Part shown: in pieces, positions 8,168-16,444 of the stretch | Layout: every line of letters starts with the position of its first letter | How positions within the stretch are numbered: the first letter of the stretch is position 1 | NCBI RefSeq assembly: GCF_009617595.1 | Contig: NZ_WIXK01000003.1 | Coordinates: forward strand, 372,001 to 436,000 | Origin: Tritonibacter aquimaris | GTDB lineage: Bacteria; Pseudomonadota; Alphaproteobacteria; Rhodobacterales; Rhodobacteraceae | Length of the DNA stretch: 64,000 nt | Direction: 5' to 3' | Notes under the pieces: model-generated | What the model was told of the DNA's origin: nothing | The model's input: the letters and a program-made list of their open reading frames with translations, nothing else | The model's database searches: none | Program-made: the position numbers and the translations under genes

Positions 8168-9439
8168 GTGTTTTCGAATCTCACGCGCAGTCGCTCACAC
8201 CACCCGCGCGATCAGCGCACCCTTTTTGCCCAGCGCGACCAGCGCCACCACCACCCCGACCTGAGCAAACTCGCAGGGTGGAAAGCCATGCATCTTGAGG
8301 CGGATCTGCCCGAAGGCCGCATGGAAGAAGAACGCCGCTGGGCGCTGCGGATGGGGCTGACAGGTGCAGACAGCATCGATGACAAATCAATCCCCACCTT
8401 TGCCCGCGGGGAACTGCCTCATTTCGCAGGTATCAACACCTTCCTCAAAGCGCCCTATGCCGAAGATGTTCTGGAAGTCGCCGATTATGACGCCACCGTC
8501 CTTGGCATTCCGTTTGATGGCGGCACCACCTACCGCCCCGGCACCCGGTTTGGCCCGCAGGGCGTGCGCAAAATCTCGGCGCTTTATACGCCCTATAACT
8601 ATGAGCTGGGCGTCGATCTACGGGAACAGATGACGCTGTGTGATGCGGGTGATGTGTTCACCATCCCGGCCAATATCGAAAAATCCTTTGATCAGATCAG
8701 CCGTGGTGTGAGCCATGTGTTCTCGTCTGGGTCTTTGCCGATCATGATTGGTGGCGACCATTCGATTGGCTTCCCCTGTGTGCGCGGGATTGCGGAATGC
8801 ACCTCCAAACGTATCGGGATTGTCCACTTTGACCGCCACGCCGACATTCAGGAGAAAGACCTGGATGAACGCATGCACACCACCCCTTGGTTCCATTCCA
8901 CCAACCTTCCGAATGTGCCTGCAACCAATCTGGTACAGATCGGCATCGGTGGCTGGCAGGTCCCACGTGAGGCGGTAAAGGTCGCGCGAGAACGCAACAC
9001 CAATATCATCACCATGGGCGACGTAGAGAAGATGGGCATCGCCAAGACCATCGAAATGGCGCTGGAGATGGCGTGGAAGGATGTGGACATGGTCTATATG
9101 TCCTTTGACATCGACAGCATCGACTGTGGGTTTGTGCCGGGCACAGGCTGGCCTGAACCCGGTGGGTTCTTGCCGCGCGAAGCACTGGCGCTGGCCTCTG
9201 GCATTGCCGCCGAGGGCATCTGTGGCCTGGAACTGGTCGAGGTTTCGCCGCCCTATGACACCTCTGACATCACCGCATTGATGGGCACCCGTGTCATCGT
9301 AGATGTTCTGGGTGCGATGGTGTCAAACGGCAAACTGGGTGCCCACAAACGTCACATCGACAAGCCTGTGACACTGCCCCACGGCGAATTCTCAGGTCGT
9401 CGTTGGGCCAACGCAAGCCCCCATAAGATTGGTGAATAA
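8168..9439 (+). CDS. Guanidine hydrolase (GdmH-like ureohydrolase)
   Basis: A 423-residue ureohydrolase (arginase/agmatinase superfamily), here assigned to guanidine hydrolase, which converts guanidinium to urea and ammonia at a dinuclear metal centre (nickel in Synechocystis GdmH). Metal ligands are visible: His198 (GGDHS), Asp222/His224/Asp226 (HFDRHAD) and Asp314/Asp316 (SFDID). HFDRHAD in place of HFDAHxD, the DERMHTTPWFH stretch, the GIGGWQVPR stretch and PGTGWPEPGG closely resemble GdmH as I remember it. The N-terminus is extended and carries a basic, histidine-containing stretch (RDQRHHHPD). The start is a GTG at 8168 with AGGAGA upstream. Riboswitch and importer context agree. A conventional agmatinase annotation is the alternative. 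Confidence 0.87.
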   Translation: MFSNLTRSRSHHPRDQRTLFAQRDQRHHHPDLSKLAGWKAMHLEADLPEGRMEEERRWALRMGLTGADSIDDKSIPTFARGELPHFAGINTFLKAPYAEDVLEVADYDATVLGIPFDGGTTYRPGTRFGPQGVRKISALYTPYNYELGVDLREQMTLCDAGDVFTIPANIEKSFDQISRGVSHVFSSGSLPIMIGGDHSIGFPCVRGIAECTSKRIGIVHFDRHADIQEKDLDERMHTTPWFHSTNLPNVPATNLVQIGIGGWQVPREAVKVARERNTNIITMGDVEKMGIAKTIEMALEMAWKDVDMVYMSFDIDSIDCGFVPGTGWPEPGGFLPREALALASGIAAEGICGLELVEVSPPYDTSDITALMGTRVIVDVLGAMVSNGKLGAHKRHIDKPVTLPHGEFSGRRWANASPHKIGE

Positions 9440-9900
9440 TGCCCCACGATCATTCCCACGACCACGGTCATCATCATCATCACGACCACGCCCCCCATGG
9501 GGCGGGTCACAACCACGCGCATGGCGACCACCTGCATTCACATATGCATGCAGAGGACGAAGCCGCAGATCTGCAGGTTCTGGCCACCCAGTTCATCGAA
9601 GGGTTTCTGCAAGCCTCTGACAAAACCAGCTACCTGAAACTGGCGGGCGTGCCGTTTGAACGCAGCTCCAAAGATGGGGAAAAGGCGCTCAAACTGATTG
9701 ACGTCGAACTCAAAACCGACTGGCAGGTCGGCACCGCGTCGCCGTCATTTGGCTCGCGCGAACTCAGCTATATGCCGTTTCCCGGACAGATGGTTCAGGA
9801 ACGCACCAATATGTCGCTGGTCTATGTCTCGATGGATGAAAAATCCGTTCTCGACATCCGTGACTTTCTTTTTCAACGCAAACAGGACATCGAAACATGA
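9439..9900 (+). CDS. Histidine-rich protein, putative nickel chaperone for the guanidine hydrolase
   Basis: A 153-residue cytoplasmic protein with no signal peptide. Residues 1-37 contain 18 histidines, with several Asp, a typical nickel/zinc-binding tail as in HypB or UreE proteins. The rest (about 45-153) is an unrecognised small folded domain with no GTPase motif, containing SYLKLAGVPFE, GSRELSYMPFPGQMVQERTN and SVLDIRDFLFQ. It overlaps the hydrolase stop (TAATG) and is coupled downstream by ATGA. Known GdmH enzymes need HypA/HypB-like helpers for nickel loading; none is here. I infer that this protein does that job or stores the metal. The function is unproven. Confidence 0.75.
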   Translation: MPHDHSHDHGHHHHHDHAPHGAGHNHAHGDHLHSHMHAEDEAADLQVLATQFIEGFLQASDKTSYLKLAGVPFERSSKDGEKALKLIDVELKTDWQVGTASPSFGSRELSYMPFPGQMVQERTNMSLVYVSMDEKSVLDIRDFLFQRKQDIET

Positions 9901-10052
9901 AACCAATTCTAAGCTCTCTCGCAGCCCTGACCGCCGCCTCTCCCGCTTTTGCGCATACCGACAGCACATTTCACAGCCACGGCGCGGAATGGCCTGTGGC
10001 GCTGGCCATTTTGGGTATCATCATCGCGGTGACGCTGCGCTCAAGAGGCTAA
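9897..10052 (+). CDS. Small His-containing membrane protein at the end of the guanidine operon
   Basis: A 51-residue protein. It begins with a signal-like hydrophobic segment (residues 3-19, ending PAFAHT), then HTDSTFHSHGAEW with three histidines, then a membrane helix (about 33-47) and a basic end LRSRG. It starts inside the stop of the histidine-rich gene (ATGA at 9897), a sign of real translation. I do not recognise the family. The short His-bearing external loop beside a metal-handling gene suggests a role in nickel entry or sensing at the membrane, which is inference only. Confidence 0.6.
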   Translation: MKPILSSLAALTAASPAFAHTDSTFHSHGAEWPVALAILGIIIAVTLRSRG

Positions 10053-10085
10053 GGCGCGCAGGCAGCGCCCACATGTCTGGCAGAG

Positions 10086-11018
10086 CTATTGTGCCAGAAA
10101 CGTGGGTATCTCTTGCCCCGCCGCATCAACAAGCCAACGCGCGACCCGTTTGACCACGGGGCGCGCGCCCTCAAGCTGGCGAATAGACAGCCCATGCATT
10201 TTCCCCGGCAGACGTCGCGCGCGTGGGGGTGTCACCAGGCTGTTATTGCGCAGATATTGGTCGCAAAACGGGCTGGCCACCAGCGCAGTGCCCACACCCG
10301 CCCGCGCAAGACGCAACGCAGCCTGCATTGTATTGACCTGTATGACCCGCCCCTCGCGCGTGTCACCCAGCCCCATCGCGGCGCGCCAAGCAGGCCAGGT
10401 CAAACGCGGGCCCTGTGGCTCAATCAGGGTCTGTGACAGCCAGCCATCGCCATGTTGCGCCAGATATTCAGGAGAGCAGACCGCGGTGATCTCCTCATCC
10501 ACCAAAGGCACAATGCCCGCATGCCCGATGTTTTCATAACTAAAGATCAGATCATCCCGATCCGCCCGCGCACCACTGCTTTGATAATCAACAACAATGC
10601 TGAATTCGAGATCAGGAAACTCGGAAAATAGCGCAGGCAGTTTGGGCACCAGCCACAGGTCTGCAAAGCTTGGCGAATAGCAGCTCATGGTGATTTTACG
10701 CCGCCCCTTCTGGGCAAAGAACCGTGAGGTCGAAAGGGACAACCGGTTGAGCGCATCCGCCACATGCGGATGATAAGCCAGCCCTTCATCGGTTAGAACA
10801 ACATGGCGTCCGCGCCGCTCAAACAAGGCCGCATCCAGCGCCTGCTCAAGCTTGCGAATGCGCACGGAAATCGCGCCCTGGGTCAGCCCCAGCTCATCCG
10901 CTGCTTTGGTGAAATTCAAATGCCGCGCGGCAGCATCAAAGGCCGCCAGCCAGGACAATTCCAAATCCGATTCGCGCCACACCGTCGACAACCTATTAGC
11001 AAAACTGGGTCTGATCAT
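10086..11018 (-). CDS. LysR-family regulator (GcvA-like)
   Basis: A 310-residue LysR-type regulator of the GcvA-like subgroup. The helix-turn-helix lies at about residues 18-80, with LSWLAAFDAAARHLNFTKAA, LGLTQGAISVRIRKLEQ and LFERRGRHVVLTDEG. The effector domain follows, with VNTMQAALRLARAGVGTALV. It converges on the guanidine operon and diverges from the dipeptide-type ABC operon 244 bp away, so control of the latter is the more likely role. The ribosome site is weak. No conclusive operator was seen in the divergent region. Confidence 0.9.
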   Translation of the reverse strand: MIRPSFANRLSTVWRESDLELSWLAAFDAAARHLNFTKAADELGLTQGAISVRIRKLEQALDAALFERRGRHVVLTDEGLAYHPHVADALNRLSLSTSRFFAQKGRRKITMSCYSPSFADLWLVPKLPALFSEFPDLEFSIVVDYQSSGARADRDDLIFSYENIGHAGIVPLVDEEITAVCSPEYLAQHGDGWLSQTLIEPQGPRLTWPAWRAAMGLGDTREGRVIQVNTMQAALRLARAGVGTALVASPFCDQYLRNNSLVTPPRARRLPGKMHGLSIRQLEGARPVVKRVARWLVDAAGQEIPTFLAQ

Positions 11019-11262
11019 GAAATATCACGAGCCAAGCATTGGTTTCAATGGGTCTGAAAAATGTTTCTGGACAGCATCCCTCCAACCAATTCGCCCTTAA
11101 GGCGCTGTTAAATAACGACTTATTGCCAAAATACCCTTTGTGACATTCCGGTGAACGGGATCGCGCCACAAATCTGTTTCAATTTTCACCGCATGCAGCG
11201 CTCAGGCACCTTCGCCTTTGCACCTGCAACCGGGCCCCTCGCCGCCCAAGAGAGATTGACCG

Positions 11263-12756
11263 ATGAAAACCCGTTTACTGATTTCGGCCGCTCTGGCCGC
11301 CACCTTGGTTGGCTCTGCCGCTCAGGCCGAAACCCTGCGCATTCCCCATGAACTGGGCTTTGGTGGCTCGGAATCGATGGATCCGATTTCGCCTCAGCGC
11401 TTTTATGAAGCCATTCAGAATGTCTATTCGCGACTGGTACGCCAGGGCGAAGATGGTCGTCCCTCTGCGGATCTGGCCCTATCCTGGGAAACAACCAAAG
11501 ACGCCAAGGAATGGACCTTCCACCTGCGCCCCGGTGTGACCTTCCACAATGGCAACGCCTTTACCGCCGAAGACGTGGCGTTTTCGCTGATGCGCACCCA
11601 GTCAGATACCATCGACAGCCCGACCAAAGGTGTGATGGCCATCATCGACCACGTTGAAGTGCTGGATGACATGACCGCAAAAGTGGTTCTGAAACAGACA
11701 CATGCGGATTTCCCTTTGCTGGTGATGGATTACCGCATCAAGATGCTTGATGCTGAGACCTGCGGCGGTGATCTGGATGCGATCTGTGACAGCGGCGTTG
11801 GCACCGGCCCGTATAAATTGGTGGAGCTGGACGCGCTTGGCACCACCACGCTTGAACGTTTTGATGCCTATTATGGCGGCACCCCGGGTGTCGAAGCGAT
11901 GGAACTGATTGCCATCGCTGATCAGAACGCCCGCGTGGCGGCCCTGCAGGCGGGACAGGTCGATTTCATCTATGCGCTTTCCGCCGAACAGTTGCCGCTG
12001 TTTCAAAACAACCCCAATTTTGTGGTGCAATCCGTGCCCACCGGGCGTTGGGTTGGCATGATCATGAACACCACCGTGGCGCCTTTTGATGACCCACGCG
12101 TGCGCAAAGCCATCCGAATGAGCGCAGACCGCGACGCTTTGGGCAAACTGGTCTATGGCGCGGGCGGCTATATCACCACCTGCGATCACCCGGTCTGGTC
12201 CGGCGATCAGTACCGCACCGATATCAGCTGCGCGCGTGACATCGACGGCGCCAAAGCGCTGCTGGCGGACGCGGGTTATGAAGATGGGCTAACGGTTGAA
12301 CTGTTTGTCTCCGACATCTCGGAAGGCGCGGTAAAAATGGCCGAGGTTCTGCAAAACCAGGCGCAGGATGCGGGCATCAAGATCGAGCTGGTGCAGGCCC
12401 CTTCCGATGGGTTCTGGAGCGACGTCTGGATGAAAGAGCCATTCTTTGCCACCGGATGGTCACAACGCCCTGCGGATCAGATCCTCAACGAAGCGTTCCG
12501 TTCTGGCGTGGCCTGGAATGAAAGCGCCTATACCTCTGCGTCATTTGATGCGGGATTGGATGCCGCCCGCGCGGAGCTCGATTTTGACGCGCGCAAGGCG
12601 CTTTATGGAGAGCTGCAGAAAACGCTGTGGGAAACCGGCGGGTCTTTCATTCCGGTGCACCTCAACACGGTACGGGCGTTTTCCGCCAAACTGGGTGGCA
12701 TCCAGCCGGTCGAGGATTTCTCGATCCGCTACGAAGATGTGACCAAAGCTGAATAA
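11263..12756 (+). CDS. ABC transporter substrate-binding protein (family 5, peptide/nickel type)
   Basis: A 497-residue periplasmic binding protein of the SBP_bac_5 family (DppA/OppA-like). The signal peptide is residues 1-22 (ending AAQAE). The family motif is seen in WTFHLRPGVTFHNGNAFTAEDVAFSLMR (read in two overlapping parts), followed by FDDPRVRKAIRMSADRDAL. The family binds peptides, glycosides, nickel complexes and other small solutes, so the ligand cannot be called from sequence. It is the first gene of a five-gene run ending in a phosphodiesterase. The intergenic hairpin after it would keep its transcript more abundant than that of the permeases. Confidence 0.9.
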   Translation: MKTRLLISAALAATLVGSAAQAETLRIPHELGFGGSESMDPISPQRFYEAIQNVYSRLVRQGEDGRPSADLALSWETTKDAKEWTFHLRPGVTFHNGNAFTAEDVAFSLMRTQSDTIDSPTKGVMAIIDHVEVLDDMTAKVVLKQTHADFPLLVMDYRIKMLDAETCGGDLDAICDSGVGTGPYKLVELDALGTTTLERFDAYYGGTPGVEAMELIAIADQNARVAALQAGQVDFIYALSAEQLPLFQNNPNFVVQSVPTGRWVGMIMNTTVAPFDDPRVRKAIRMSADRDALGKLVYGAGGYITTCDHPVWSGDQYRTDISCARDIDGAKALLADAGYEDGLTVELFVSDISEGAVKMAEVLQNQAQDAGIKIELVQAPSDGFWSDVWMKEPFFATGWSQRPADQILNEAFRSGVAWNESAYTSASFDAGLDAARAELDFDARKALYGELQKTLWETGGSFIPVHLNTVRAFSAKLGGIQPVEDFSIRYEDVTKAE

Positions 12757-12776
12757 GCCAACAGACTGTATCCGAT

Positions 12777-12806
12777 GACGCTGCCCGTTTGCGGGCGGCG
12801 TCTTTT
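12777..12806 (+). terminator. Internal attenuating terminator
   Basis: GACGCTGCCCG at 12777-12787 pairs with CGGGCGGCGTC at 12792-12802 across a TTTG loop, with one G-T pair, and TTTTT follows. It lies inside the operon, between the binding-protein gene and the first permease gene, so it is probably a partial terminator that sets subunit ratios. Confidence 0.75.
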
Positions 12807-12821
12807 TGCAAAGGACATCAC

Positions 12822-13772
12822 ATGGTCAGTCTGATCTTTCGCCGCCTTGGCTTTGCGGGCTTCACCGTTGCTTTCGTCTCATTGATCATGTTTGCAGCGG
12901 TTGAGGCCTTGCCCGGAAATGTCTGCACCTCGTTTCTGCAACGGTTTGCCCAGGGCGCACGGCTTGAACGCTGTATTGAACAGCAAGGCCTGAACAAACC
13001 CGCGTTTGAACGCTACGCCACATGGGTTGGCGGTGCGGTGCAGGGAGATTTTGGCTATTCGATGAAGCGGCGCAAACCCATCTCTGATCTGATTGGGGAC
13101 CGGTTTGCCAATACCGCCCTGCTTGGCGGGCTAGCCGCGCTTTTGGCCATTCCCTTTGCAATCTTGTTGGGCATTGCCGCCGGGGTGCGCCGTGACAAGC
13201 CGCTCGACCTCTCGCTTTCGGGGTTTGCAATGCTGGCCATGACCATTCCTGAATTTGTGACAGCCACAGCGCTGATCTATGTTTTTGCCATTTCACTGCA
13301 GTGGTTTCCGGCGGTGACCATCATGCGTTCTGGCATGGGGTTTGGGGACATGCTGCCCAATATTGTTTTGCCGGTTCTTGTGCTTTCCTCGGTGCTGATC
13401 GCTCATATTATGCGCATGGTGCGGGCCAGTGTGATTGATGTGATGGCGTCAGATTATGTGCAGATGGCACAGCTAAAAGGCGTGCCACAACGTCAGCTAA
13501 TCCGCCGCCATGTGGTGCCCAACGCGTTGATCCCTGCGTTGAATGTGATTGCGCTGACCATTGCCTGGCTGCTTGCGGGTGTTGTCGTGGTGGAGAAAGT
13601 CTTCAACTACCCCGGCCTTGGCACCTTGATGATCCAGGCCATTCATGATCGCGACCTGCCATTGGTGCAGGCCATCGCGCTGATTTTCTCTGTCATCTAC
13701 GTGGGCGTGAACCTGCTTGCAGATCTTGCGGCGCTGGCGATCGACCCGCGCTTGCGTCGAAAGGGGCATTGA
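12822..13772 (+). CDS. ABC transporter permease (DppB-like)
   Basis: A 316-residue inner-membrane permease of the DppB/OppB type with about six helices. It begins FRRLGFAGFTVAFVSLIMFAAVEALPGN, typical of the family's first helix and following periplasmic loop. It carries the EAA-type loop (DYVQMAQLKGVPQRQLIRRHV) and ends with the usual ADLAALAIDPRLR. The start at 12822 follows AAGGACATCAC. A one-base gap separates it from the second permease gene. Confidence 0.9.
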   Translation: MVSLIFRRLGFAGFTVAFVSLIMFAAVEALPGNVCTSFLQRFAQGARLERCIEQQGLNKPAFERYATWVGGAVQGDFGYSMKRRKPISDLIGDRFANTALLGGLAALLAIPFAILLGIAAGVRRDKPLDLSLSGFAMLAMTIPEFVTATALIYVFAISLQWFPAVTIMRSGMGFGDMLPNIVLPVLVLSSVLIAHIMRMVRASVIDVMASDYVQMAQLKGVPQRQLIRRHVVPNALIPALNVIALTIAWLLAGVVVVEKVFNYPGLGTLMIQAIHDRDLPLVQAIALIFSVIYVGVNLLADLAALAIDPRLRRKGH

Positions 13773-13773
13773 G

Positions 13774-14616
13774 ATGCTGAAACTGTTGCAAACTGTGGCT
13801 TCTCGTCCCTCGGGGGCCCTTGGCCTGACACTGACCCTTATCCATGTTCTGATCGCGGTGCTGGCCCCTGTTGTGGCCCCGTTTGATCCCACCGCGCAAA
13901 ATGCCGATACGATCCTGCTTGCCCCCTCCGCCAGCCATTGGATGGGCACCGACACGCTGGGCCGCGATATCCTGTCGCGTGTTTTACATGGCGGGCGACT
14001 TGCCATTTCGGTCACCTTCAGCGCGGCGGTGATTGCCACTGTCTGGGGAGCCTTTGCCGGGATTTTCTTTGGCACCATCGGTGGCCGCGTCGATGAATTC
14101 GCCATGCGCATTGTGGATGCGTTTCTGTCGATGCCCTGGCTGTTGTTCCTGCTCTTGATCATCTCAATCGGGGGCGCGGGCGCGCTGACCATCATTCCAA
14201 CGCTTGGCTTTTTCTACGGGGTTGCTGTGCTGCGGGTCGTGCGCGGCGCCGCAATGCAGGTGGCGGCACGCGATTTTGTCACCGCAGCCCGTGCGCGCGG
14301 CGACAAACGCGGATCGATCATCCTTCGCGAAATGTTTCCCAACCTCGCGGACATCATCCTGGTCGAAGGCGCGATGCGCTGGAGCTGGATGTTGCTGGCG
14401 TTTTCCTCGCTCAGCTTTCTGGGCTTTGGCGCAACACCCCCTACGCCTGATTGGGGGCTGATGGTGGCGCAAGAACGCGGCCTGCTTGCAACCGCGCCCT
14501 GGGCCGTGTTCTGGCCCTGCCTCGCGCTGAGTTCGCTGATCATTGGCATCAACCTGCTGGCAGACGCCGTGGGCAAGGCTCTGGGCCTTGACCGCGCCAC
14601 TGCCATCGCCGCGTGA
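13774..14616 (+). CDS. ABC transporter permease (DppC-like)
   Basis: A 280-residue inner-membrane permease of the DppC/OppC type. The N-terminal OppC-like region precedes GTDTLGRDILSRVLHGGR, the family hallmark. The EAA loop is AARDFVTAARARGDKRGSIILRE, read across 14269-14337. About six membrane helices are visible. The start at 13774 has AAAGGGG upstream and lies one base after the stop of the first permease. It pairs with DppB-like and the fused ATPase to form the importer. Confidence 0.9.
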   Translation: MLKLLQTVASRPSGALGLTLTLIHVLIAVLAPVVAPFDPTAQNADTILLAPSASHWMGTDTLGRDILSRVLHGGRLAISVTFSAAVIATVWGAFAGIFFGTIGGRVDEFAMRIVDAFLSMPWLLFLLLIISIGGAGALTIIPTLGFFYGVAVLRVVRGAAMQVAARDFVTAARARGDKRGSIILREMFPNLADIILVEGAMRWSWMLLAFSSLSFLGFGATPPTPDWGLMVAQERGLLATAPWAVFWPCLALSSLIIGINLLADAVGKALGLDRATAIAA

Positions 14617-14626
14617 GGATCAAACT

Positions 14627-16444
14627 ATGACTGACCCATTGATCCAGATCGACCAGCTATCGATCGGCTATACAAACAAATCCGGCCAGAAAACCGATAT
14701 CCTGAAATCTGTTTCACTTACGCTGAGACCCGGTGAAACCCTGGGCATCGTTGGCGAAAGCGGCTCGGGCAAATCCACCGTTGCGCTGGCGATGATGGGG
14801 TTTTTGAAACAGGGGCTGTCCGTTCACGCCGGGCGCGCCAGTTTTGCGGGGCAGGATGTCTTTGCCCTGTCCGAACCAGAACGCGCCCGTTTGCGCGGAT
14901 CCGAAATTGCCCTGATCCCACAAAACGCGGGCCAGGCGCTGACCCCCACCCTGACAATCGGGGCGCAGATCGATGAGGCGCTCAAACTGCACACCAATCT
15001 GTCGGGCGCAGAACGTCAGGCAAAAATTCATCACCTGCTAGAGCGGGTGCGCCTGCCCAAACCGCACGAGCTTGCCACGCGCTACCCCCATGAATTGTCT
15101 GGTGGCCAGCAACAGCGCGCCGCTGTGGCCATGGCTTTGGCCGGGCGCACCAAGGCGCTGATCCTGGATGAGCCAACAACCGGGCTTGATGTCACCACAC
15201 AGGCGCATATCCTCGAATTTCTGCGCCATCTCGCCCATGAGCTTGGCGTGGCAATGGTCTATGTCAGCCATGACATGGGTGTCATCGCCCGCGTCGCGGA
15301 TCAGGTTGCGGTGATGTATCAGGGCGAGATCGTTGAACATGGCCCGGTGCGCCAGGTTCTGAAGCAGCCACAACAGGATTATACCCGTGCGCTACTGGCC
15401 GCGATCCCGCGCCTTGATGCGCCTCTGACCCGCCCAAAACCCGCAGACGGCCCAGATGCGCTGATGCTGGAAGATCTCGCCATCAGCTATCACCGCCCGT
15501 CACTGCTGGATCGTATCCTGAAACGCCCCGCGCCCAAAGCCAATGTGGAACATATCAACCTTAGCCTGAAACCCGGCCAGACCCTGGGCCTTGTTGGCGA
15601 AAGCGGCTCTGGCAAATCCACCATTTTGCGCGCCATTGCGGGCCTAATTGAACCGCAACGCGGCGCCATCAGCCTGAGTGATAAAACCTCTTTGACTGCG
15701 CCGGTATCCCGCCGTGATCGCAAGACCCTGCGCCGGGTGCAGATGATCTTTCAAAACGCCGATGCGTCGCTCAACCCGCGCCAGACCGTGGCTGAAATCC
15801 TCGGCGCACCGCTGCGGCTTTATTTTGATCTCTCGGGGGCAGAGGCACGCCAACGCGCCGCCCAGCTGCTGCAAGACGTGCGCCTGCCTGCGACCTACCT
15901 GGATCGCTTCCCCGGTCAGCTGTCGGGTGGTGAAAAACAACGCGTTGGCCTGGCCCGTGCCTTTGCCGCCAAACCCGAAGTCGCACTGTGTGATGAGATC
16001 ACATCGGCGCTGGATGTCTCGGTGCAGGCAACCGCGCTTGAACTTTTGGACCGGCTGCAGCGGGAAAACGGCTCAAGCTATGTTTTTGTCAGCCATGATC
16101 TGGCGGTGGTGCGGCAAGTCTCTGATTGGGTGGCTGTGCTCTATCAGGGCCGCCTGTGTGAGCTGGGCCCGGTTGAGGCGCTTTATACCCGCCCGTTTCA
16201 CCCCTACACGCGCCTGCTGCTTGGCGCGGTGCTGGCCCCCGATCCAGACATCACCCCCACGATCTTGTCTGATGCGGATGATCCGCGCAGCAGCGCCTAT
16301 GCAGAACTCTGGCGTCACCACGCCGCTGAAATTGCCACGACAGACAGCCCACTCCGCCATGATCTTGGCGACGGGCATATGGCCTGGCTCAACCTCGACC
16401 CAAAAGCGGTCGCCAATATGAAAGTGTCAAACCATGTCCGCTAA
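14627..16444 (+). CDS. Fused double ATP-binding protein (DppD-DppF type)
   Basis: A 605-residue cytoplasmic ATPase carrying two ABC domains in one chain, in place of separate DppD and DppF. Domain 1 has Walker A GESGSGKST (about residues 43-51), signature LSGGQQQR and Walker B LILDEPTTGLD. Domain 2 has a second GESGSGKST (about 324-332), signature LSGGEKQR and CDEITSALD. Each ends with a peptide-type C-terminal stretch (YTRALLAAIP; PYTRLLLGAV). In domain 2 the usual DEP of Walker B is DEI, which is common in this family. The last 11 bases overlap the phosphodiesterase gene, so both should be expressed together. Confidence 0.92.
   Translation: MTDPLIQIDQLSIGYTNKSGQKTDILKSVSLTLRPGETLGIVGESGSGKSTVALAMMGFLKQGLSVHAGRASFAGQDVFALSEPERARLRGSEIALIPQNAGQALTPTLTIGAQIDEALKLHTNLSGAERQAKIHHLLERVRLPKPHELATRYPHELSGGQQQRAAVAMALAGRTKALILDEPTTGLDVTTQAHILEFLRHLAHELGVAMVYVSHDMGVIARVADQVAVMYQGEIVEHGPVRQVLKQPQQDYTRALLAAIPRLDAPLTRPKPADGPDALMLEDLAISYHRPSLLDRILKRPAPKANVEHINLSLKPGQTLGLVGESGSGKSTILRAIAGLIEPQRGAISLSDKTSLTAPVSRRDRKTLRRVQMIFQNADASLNPRQTVAEILGAPLRLYFDLSGAEARQRAAQLLQDVRLPATYLDRFPGQLSGGEKQRVGLARAFAAKPEVALCDEITSALDVSVQATALELLDRLQRENGSSYVFVSHDLAVVRQVSDWVAVLYQGRLCELGPVEALYTRPFHPYTRLLLGAVLAPDPDITPTILSDADDPRSSAYAELWRHHAAEIATTDSPLRHDLGDGHMAWLNLDPKAVANMKVSNHVR

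Noticed and set aside
9439-9555. CAT/CAC-rich tract considered as a DNA repeat or CRISPR-like array
   Set aside because: It is the His-rich N-terminus of a gene coupled to the guanidine hydrolase; units are irregular and there are no spacers.
13497-14195. 232-codon minus-strand frame opposite two ABC permeases
   Set aside because: Antisense, low complexity with many Arg/Ser/Pro, no ribosome site.
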